NCBI RefSeq assembly: GCF_018873765.1
Contig: NC_057916.1
Span: 27,441,501-27,505,500 of the forward strand
Length of the DNA stretch: 64,000 bases
Reading direction: 5' to 3'
Source: Telopea speciosissima
Lineage: Eukaryota; Streptophyta; Magnoliopsida; Proteales; Proteaceae
Shown: piece by piece, positions 58,100 through 64,000 of the stretch
Position numbering within the stretch: the first letter of the stretch is position 1
Layout: each line of letters starts with the position of its first letter
Program-made: the position numbers and the translations under genes
Notes under the pieces: generated by a model
The model's input: the letters and a program-made list of their open reading frames with translations, nothing else
Databases searched by the model: none
What the model was told of the DNA's origin: nothing

Positions 58100-59091
58100 T
58101 AAGGGTGTCAATAATGCCCGACTGGCCCGAACCCGCCCTGAGCCCGGACCGGACCCGACCCTGATCTACCAGCCCGAAGGGCGGGTCAGGGTTAAATTTT
58201 TGGCTGACCCTGGCAGGGTCGGGTCGGGTCGGGTCCGGGATAAGACCCCGAGCTTAGCCCGGCCCTGCCCGGACCCGACCCTGTATAAGTTATACCCATT
58301 TATAGGGATCCCACGATTCTCATCAACTAATACCTGATGAGAAGCATAGGGTTGCAGAGGCTCTCTATCTCACACATTCACACATCTTTCTCATCTTTTC
58401 CTAATTCATCAAAATATTCTTTGCTTGCTTGCGATTGCAGCAAACCCTACCCTATTATTTTTTTTTTTTGTTCCCCAAGATTTATCGCTCCTGGAGATCC
58501 GATAAACTCCCCCGGCCAGAGAGAGAGGCGAGGCAGCCATGGCAGAATCCCACAACGGAGGTAGTTTCTACAGGTGCTCAACAAGTCCAAAGCTGAAAGT
58601 GTCTCCTCCGTCTCAATCTGAGCTCTACAACCAGAGATGAGACCTGGGAATCTTAAAATTTGCCCTTCACTGGATGGATCTATCTCTAAAATCTTAAATC
58701 TGTCAAATCTCATCAGTTTATTGATTGCCTTGTGTCAGTTTATTCTTCTACATTGTTGGTCTTTCGTTGTGGATATTTATTCCATCTTGTCTTTATCGAT
58801 GGGCCATTGATGGATTATCTGATAAGCTTCTTTTGTAGATACAGAATTTTATTTTTTCAGTTTCAGGGATAGAGAGATTCACACTCCTAATGAACCAAAC
58901 CCCTTTCTCCTTGCTTAATTCTCTTTTAAGACTATTTTCTCAACCTCCTGGAGGCAACATTAGGGTCGGGTCGGGTCAGAGAAAACCCTGGCAGGGTCGG
59001 GTCAGGGTTTAGGGTTTCTTGGCCCTGCCAGGGTTGGGTCAGGGTCAGGGTTTAGGCAGGCCCGGCCTAACTTGATGCATTGACACCCCTA
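58100..59091. mobile_element. 1-kb non-autonomous hAT inside the MULE
   Basis: The ends are TAAGGGTGTCAAT and (complemented) TAGGGGTGTCAAT. The 8-bp TSD TGGGCTGG is perfect (58092-58099 and 59092-59099). Subterminal GGGTCGGGTCGGGTC repeats match the 6.1-kb hAT at 43326, a plausible source of transposase in the past. The interior has no transposase but contains gene-like leader sequence at 58330-58640. Confidence 0.92.
58539..58640 (+). other. 33-codon ORF inside the 1-kb hAT
   Basis: An ATG in good context (GCAGCCATGGC) opens a frame reading MAESHNGGSFYRCSTSPKLK and ending SELYNQR-stop, preceded by a CT-rich leader-like stretch. It could be a captured first exon. No family is recognised. Confidence 0.25.
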
Positions 59092-59354
59092 TGGGCTGGG
59101 TAATTTCATTTACAGCAAACATCAAAAGGGTACAGCAAGACATTGTGATTTTATGCCCTAATCGAAGAGAGAAAATAAGGAGAAGAAGACGTGAATGTAT
59201 TACCTTAACTTCGCCGAAAATTACAATGTCACCTGAGGCGATGGAGATAGTTAAACCAGAGAGGGCTAAATTGTGGCCTGAGAAGAGGGCTGAGATAAGT
59301 TCTTCTTCTTCCTTCGGTTTCACTTCTCTCTTCCCTTCTCAGAGAGCAATTAAC

Positions 59355-59791
59355 TACATTTTTTCCTTTAACGATGGCACCTCTCTATACGGTGGAAGAA
59401 ATGGTGGCCTGAGAAGAGGGCTGAGCCGAAGTTCTTCTTCTTCCTCTGGGTTGCTGCAACAATTGAATCGAAGAGGATGAAGTGAAGAGGATGAGGTGAA
59501 GAGAAAGTGAAGATATCCTTTGAACTAGGGTTTATTTCACTATTAAGGGCATTTTAGTCCTAACAAATCTGTGACAATGGTTTATTTCACTACTAAGGGT
59601 ATTTTGATCCTAATAAAATTGTGACAACGGCAAACCCTCACGACTAACCCCCACCATTACAGGTCTGTAAAGGCGGGGGCCAGTTGGTTATTAGTATGCA
59701 GCACGGGGGGGTAACAGTTGTTTCAAAGTTTTTTTTGTGGGGGGGTAATGGTAGATAGTAAAGTTTTTGGGGTGGTAATGGTAAAAAACCC
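59355..59791. repeat. Right TIR of the 10.2-kb MULE
   Basis: Complement of the left TIR. It begins CCTCTCTATACGGTGGAAGA on the inner side and ends TAATGGTAAAAAACCC. A partial repeat of its inner part (GAGAAGAGGGCTGAG) lies at 59279. Confidence 0.85.
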
Positions 59792-59937
59792 TTTCTTTTT
59801 TTTTTTTTTTAAATTCTTAAAATATTCCCGCTTACGGTAGAAAATCAGACAGCAACTCCGCCGTTACCTAACCCCCCGGCGGTAAAGTCAAATACGCGAG
59901 ATCGGTGGTTCTTAGCATTTGTTTGTATTGTGTTCAT

Positions 59938-59997
<60 letters not shown>

Positions 59998-60746
59998 AGT
60001 GGAGAACCCCTCGGAGTCTGGAGATGGCCTTCGGTATAGGTCTTTCAATTCCTAAAGAGAAAAGGAAAGATTTCCAGATTCATGGATCCTGGAAACCAAT
60101 GACACCGTCGTCGTCGCTACTCCTCCTTTCTCCCCCTGCTGTCCCATTCTTCCCATCTTCCTTCAGCTGTTCCCAATGAAGAAGAGTGGAGCCAAAAAAG
60201 GGGCGATTTTGTCATTCTATATATGGTATCGACCACCAACGTATAGCGTAGTCCAAAAAAGTCTTATGTTATATGAAACAGAAAAAGGAAACAAACACAG
60301 AATACTCTGCCCATCTGCCATTGCCATCTGCCAGATGAAAACGAAAGCAAAGGTTGTAGATTGGCGATAGACGGAGAGGAACACAAACAGAATTTACCAA
60401 TTTCATCACAACAAAAGGAAAACACAGAAAGAGTGGAGACTAGACTGTAGAACACATGCATATAGAGCAAATACTTTTTTCAGCCATTTCCTACTTTTTC
60501 TTGCTCCACCCACCAGAAACTTTGTTCTGTTCTTCCCATCGGCAAGAATTCAAAATTTAAAAATAAAAAATGAATAAGTGGAGAGAGAGAGAGAGAGAGT
60601 CCTTTCATCATATTTTGATTTTTAATACTATATTTGAATGAAAAACACCGACTAAAACAAGTAGTAATTTTGTAGAAAATTGCAAGAATCAAATTGATAA
60701 AAACAGTAGAAGTAATCCTTATCGGAAATCCTCTTGTGGGGAAATG

Positions 60747-60806
<60 letters not shown>

Positions 60807-60812
60807 CTAACC
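59792..60812. other. Interior of the outer MULE, left of the captured fragment
   Basis: Microsatellites (AG)n at 59939-59990, (GA)n at 60578-60599, and (GT)n-(GA)n at 60750-60802. ATG 60024 opens MAFGIGLSIPKEKRKDFQIH..., ending at 60179. It has no known domain and may be captured or chance. Confidence 0.4.
59939..59990. repeat. (AG)n microsatellite, about 52 bp, followed by G8
   Basis: Pure AG repeat then a G run in the outer MULE. It creates spurious RERERE and SLSLSL frames. Confidence 0.9.
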
Positions 60813-61209
60813 CTCTTGAGGGTTCAAGGCACCTAGTGAAGCCGAATAGGAGGAGTTTCTGCAATTCCGCTCCAAGTTCCTAACGGCGGCAGTGGGCGTG
60901 GCATTATGGTACGAAGAAATTAAACGTAGTGGGACAGCTCAAGGAGGTGATCTGATGAAGCTGAATCTCGCAAAAACAAAGGATTGTGTCGCATGTCGCG
61001 TTGGGCTGTGGAATGTGGATGTTGCGACTGAGAAGCGACGTTTGCAGCGAATTCACACATTTCTGCGAATCGTCCGGCATCATAGGCCCATCCGATGACG
61101 ACACCAGAGCTGGTGCCAGAACCTGCAACACCAACTTAGCATGCGTCGCAAATAGCCATGCCACTAGAAAGGGACAATAACGGCTACTATCCAGAGACTC
61201 CCTCTGCAA
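60813..61209 (-). pseudogene. At4g28100-like GPI-anchored protein fragment in the outer MULE
   Basis: One internal exon of a plant cell-surface protein family with a conserved Cys pattern. The minus strand reads RYCPFLVAWLFATHAKL, MMPDDSQKCVNSLQTSLLSR, IHIPQPNATCDTILCFCEIQ, LHQITSLSCPTTFNF, then after a frameshift NATPTAAVRNLERNCRNSSY. A CATTTGCAG acceptor lies just upstream (about 61210) and a G|GTTAGT donor at the end (about 60812). The frameshift, the stop after FFVP and missing flanking exons make it a dead fragment. Exon borders kept means capture from genomic DNA. Confidence 0.75.
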
Positions 61210-61289
61210 ATGGGGCAGTACCCTTAAGGGTATTATGGTAAGTTCACCCTGTGGTAAGGATAATTTCGTTATTATAAAAGAATTAACAA

Positions 61290-62070
61290 CAACTTTTTTT
61301 TTTTTGGTTGGAAGAAAATTTATTGAGAAGAACGGGAAACACTCCTACTGACTGAATCAACAACCTCAGTCAAGCAGGGATCGGAGTTGGGCGGGCCAAA
61401 CCATCCTTCCAGAAACGGACAGTGCCCTCCTGGCAAGGCAATCTGCTATGGAGTTAGCAGTCCTTGAAATATAAGAAAAATTACAATTTTCCAAATAAGA
61501 GGCAATATGCCTGATATCCTCCAGAATTGGCAGCACTCTAATGCCAGGGGCTCCAAGATATCTCCAAAAGTCATCGGGTTTGAGACTGCAATACAACAAC
61601 TGCCCAAATGATCACGGATAAGAAACCCCACACTACTTAGCTCCGAACTTGGATCAAAGGAAGCATCGCAATTAAGCTTGTAGGAGCCTGGAGGGGGAGG
61701 GAACCAAGAACCTTGAGCCAAAGTTGGATCCACCCCCCTATAAGAAATATGAGACTCAGAAGCGCTACAGGCCTCCAAAAACGTCGAACAAGCTTTATGG
61801 ACAGCCTGGATCACCTCCTCCCTTGACCAAACTTTTCCATTAAAGAGAAAATCGTTCCTAGAAGCCCACAGGTACCAAAGAACGTAGCAGCACCCTGCCG
61901 TTATTTCCTTGAAAACCCTCTTGCCCTGAGACGAGAGCCCTTTCCAATTAAGCAAGAATTGAAACAGCTTAAAGTTAGGATCAGGCGCAATTAAAGAGTT
62001 CAAGCTGCAACCGAACCAAATAGCACAAGCAAAGGTACAATGGAGGAGGATATGCTCGATGGTTTCATTG
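61290..62070 (-). mobile_element. 5'-truncated LINE (zf-RVT plus RNase H end)
   Basis: The minus strand starts inside the zinc-finger RVT region (ETIEHILLHCTFACAIWF), then FKEITAGCCYVLWYLWASRN and the RNase H-like domain FPPPPGSYKLNCDASFDPSS with SVGFLIRDHLG. After a frameshift at about 61590 it reads FSYISRTANSIADCLARRAL and ends in a stop at 61366. AATAAA and a poly(A) tail (T run at 61291-61302 on plus) follow. ACAACAACTT repeats on both sides (about 61283 and 62071-62080) as the TSD. Dead copy. Confidence 0.85.
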
Positions 62071-62404
62071 ACAACAACTTAACTGCATAGACCTAACGAG
62101 TGGACCAAGTTGAAATAAAAACATGACATGAAGTAAGGGTAGTCTATGATATTTTTCCAAAGTTTGGCATGTCCGTGATATTTCATATACTTACAAGGGG
62201 TGTCCGTGAAATTAACCCAAGAAAAAAAAATACCAATTACTCACTTGATCGGATCAGGTCAAATGCCAAAAATGGTTCTAGAGTGCAGTTTCCCTTTGGA
62301 TTTTTGTATTTATTAATTTTCGATTATTTTCTGAATATGCAAGTCTAATGTGAATGATACTGAGGTTTTTTTTTTTTCTTGCTCTTGGAATTGGTTAAGC
62401 AATT

Positions 62405-62639
62405 CGACTCTTCTACTTCTGTTTGCCCCTACTGCCGTGTGTGCCCCACACACAAGCAAAGCGGAATGTACCGCCTTATCCCTGTCCAAGCGGAATGTAC
62501 CGTCTTATCCCTGCCCAAGCGGAATGTACCGCCTTATCCCTGCCCGAGCGCCTTACCTAAACGGGGGTAAGGCAGTACTTTCCACCGCACTTGTGTGGGG
62601 GTGCACGATAGTACCGAGCAAGCGGAAGTAGAGGAGTCG
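62405..62639. mobile_element. Palindromic MITE with internal 29-bp repeats (copy L)
   Basis: CGACTCTTCTACTTCTGTTT at 62405 pairs with the complement ending AAGTAGAGGAGTCG at 62639. The core CCGCCTTATCCCTGCCC is shared with the other palindromic MITEs. Three 29-bp units starting AAGCGGAATGTACCG lie at 62459, 62488 and 62517. Confidence 0.65.
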
Positions 62640-62867
62640 GATGTCAATTACTTAGAGGTGATGCAATAATTAATGTTGTGGGCCACTACTCAATTCAGAT
62701 AGGTCCACTTTTCAATCTCAACTGTGAAGTTGGATGGCCATCATAACTTTCATGACCCAACCCAGCTATGAAATTAGAAGGCAATCATGTAAATAAGGCA
62801 GGCCATCACAACTTTGATATTGACTGTGAAGATGGAAGGACAACACAAGTTTGTATGAAGATACAAG
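62640..62867. other. Intergenic
   Basis: No gene. Short diverged repeats of AACTGTGAAG and GGCCATCA occur. Confidence 0.35.
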
Positions 62868-62998
62868 GATCGAGCTCGTCTGTGGTTTGGGGTTGAGAGC
62901 GTTCTGTCGACCCTTTTATCGACATGAAATCCATGTGGTGGTCTGTGACTTGAGCGCAACACGATGGTCTCTCAACCCCAGGCTGCAAACGAGCTCAA
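62868..62998. mobile_element. Small palindromic MITE
   Basis: ATCGAGCTCGTCTG and GGGGTTGAGAGCG at the left pair with CTCTCAACCCC and AAACGAGCTCAAT at the right. Length about 130 bp. Confidence 0.5.
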
Positions 62999-64000
62999 TC
63001 CGAAATTACAATCATATTTGATGCATTGTGCGGTAAGAAAAACGTGAACAGATACATTAATACATTTATTTACTTATTCCCCCCTTATTGTCCGGTATAA
63101 ATTGTTGATTGCTTTATCGATTTAGGATCATCTCATGGATGCTTTGGAGCATCGATTTCAGATGCGGTTTCACATTGGAAATTAAGGAATTTTAATCCCA
63201 TTCAACAATGAGAAGACCTATTATTTTAAGAAGAATTCAACCCTTTCGACAGAAATAAGGAAGAGAACAAAGAGTGCCATTATTTTCCTACCTCTAATGA
63301 AAAAACCAAAGTGTTCTAAAGAGGATTGTGATACGGTGTTTGCTGCTTCATCCTGGTATAGTATTGTAATGCAAATCATTTTGATCAAAATGATTATGAA
63401 CCCAATAACTCTTGTTCTTAGATATAACATTTTGATCAAAACTTGTTATGAACCCCCCCCTATACTGTTTGTTCTTAAGACACCATTTTGATCAGAACTT
63501 GTTATGAACCAGGCCAATACTCTTGGATAAAAGAAGTTTTACATTTGTATTTATATCCAGGGCTTCAAAATCCAGCAATCTAGATCAATCTAACAAACTT
63601 AACAAATACTTGAAGAGAGAGCCTCCCCCAACCCCAAACCCCCAATTGAACATTGTAAAAAAATTTGGAAGCCAATCCACAACATTTGCATTAATAGGAT
63701 AAAAAAAATAAAAGGGAGCCATTTCAAATAACATAAGCATAGAAAACAAAAATACAAAGTAGGAACAGAAATTAATCACATTAAAAATAAATCAGATACC
63801 CCATCAAAACAACTGTTGTCCACAAACAAACAAACCAAACCCCCTTCCACTCTCTCTCTCTCTCTCTCTCTCTACCAAGAAATTGGTGTGAACCAGATGG
63901 GCGGAGACAGAGAAGAAGATGAATGTGAATCATTTGAAAAAAAAGGTTCAATGCTGTTATCTTCAAAGTGAAACACACCCAAATCATGGCAAGTTGTTGG
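62999..64000. other. Right edge, no recognised gene
   Basis: AT-rich. It holds the 63377 tandem repeat and a (CT)n run at about 63850-63874, which would be a CT-to-AG leader of a minus-strand gene beginning near the window edge, but no recognisable coding exon is seen. Confidence 0.35.
63377..63525. repeat. Tandem repeat, unit about 51-56 bp, 3 copies
   Basis: Units at 63377, 63428 and 63484 begin CATTTTGATCA(A/G)AA, continue TTATGAACC and carry CTCTTGTTCTTA or CTGTTTGTTCTTA. Each unit contains the small palindrome TTTTGATCAAAA in whole or part. Confidence 0.7.

Larger units (their letters stand above)
49599..59791. mobile_element. 10.2-kb MULE with decayed MURA, GRF ORF and captured genes
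   Basis: TIRs of about 430 bp: GGGTTTTTAACCATTACCAC at the left, and GGGTTTTTTACCATTACCAC complemented from the right. The flanks are T-rich on both sides (TTTTTTTTT and TTTCTTTTT), so the 9-bp TSD is plausible but not clean. Contents: BTAF1 fragment (minus), MURA remnant (plus), GRF-zinc-finger ORF (minus), GDPDL fragment (plus), and a 1-kb hAT inserted at 58100. Its long TIRs and its own, though dead, transposase make it a former autonomous MULE, not a simple Pack-MULE. Confidence 0.88.
41312..62218. mobile_element. Outer Mutator-like element, expanded by nested insertions
   Basis: The left end GGGTTAATTTCAGAGACACC and the right end (complemented) GGGTTAATTTCACGGACACC begin TIRs that match for at least 80 bp. 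The flanks are AAGAAATAA (41303-41311) and AAGAAAAAA (62219-62227), a 9-bp TSD with one mismatch, as MULEs make. Without the nested elements only about 1.9 kb remains: 41312-41463, 49540-49598, 59792-61289 and about 62081-62218. That remainder carries a fragment of a GPI-anchored-protein gene and no transposase, so the original insertion was a Pack-MULE. Confidence 0.75.

Noticed and set aside
59919-60179. Frame through the (AG)n run at 59940
   Set aside because: The first half is an Arg-Glu translation of a microsatellite. Only the tail from ATG 60024 could mean anything, and it has no known domain.
62459-62545. Three regular 29-bp repeats as a CRISPR-like array
   Set aside because: The units are directly adjacent with no spacers, sit inside a MITE, and the genome is a plant.
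63377-63525. Repeat array of about 51-56 bp as CRISPR-like
   Set aside because: The whole unit is repeated, spacers included, which is a tandem duplication.

Overview
The window is nuclear DNA of a flowering plant. It has spliced genes of plant-specific families (an RLCK-VII kinase, an elicitor-responsive C2 protein, an FPF1-like protein), a nuclear tRNA-Lys and dense plant-type transposons (hAT, Mutator-like/MULE, PIF/Harbinger-like, Ty1-copia, LINE, SINE, MITEs). The species cannot be fixed from the sequence. I count three host protein genes and one tRNA that look real. Most of the rest is repeat-derived, and many insertions can be bounded to the base by target-site duplications (TSDs).

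Layout. 1-2.1 kb: a tandem repeat, a hAT element with a second hAT nested inside it, and a GC-rich palindromic MITE. 3.0-8.2 kb, minus strand: a four-exon receptor-like cytoplasmic kinase whose first intron appears to use a GC-AG donor. 9-12.5 kb: two small hAT elements and two palindromic MITEs. 12.9-16.7 kb, minus strand: a five-exon single-C2-domain gene (elicitor-responsive protein type) with transposon debris in its long second intron. 17-23 kb: MITEs, a 140-bp perfect-looking hairpin, a tandem duplication and two more hAT elements. 23.7-24.2 kb, plus strand: an FPF1-like gene whose C-terminus has been rewritten by an antisense Au-type SINE. 25.3-37.3 kb: a PIF/Harbinger-like element holding a decayed Ty1-copia element, which itself holds a solo LTR. 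38.4 kb: tRNA-Lys(UUU).

41.3-62.2 kb is the most unusual part, a Russian doll of DNA transposons. An outer MULE (9-bp TSD, 8 of 9 identical) holds a Pack-MULE (9-bp TSD), a larger MULE with a decayed MURA transposase, and a 5'-truncated LINE. A 6.1-kb hAT sits in the right terminal repeat of the Pack-MULE, and a 1-kb hAT sits in the large MULE. The four larger DNA elements together carry broken pieces of five unrelated host genes: a UGT88-like glucosyltransferase, a subgroup Ib bHLH factor, a BTAF1/MOT1 C-terminus, a SHV3/GDPDL-like protein and an At4g28100-like GPI-anchored protein. The large MULE also carries an intact small GRF-zinc-finger ORF convergent to its transposase, an arrangement like mudrA/mudrB of maize MuDR.

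All exon limits, captured-gene names and TSDs were read by eye. Gene-family names rest on recognising conserved residues, not on a database search.
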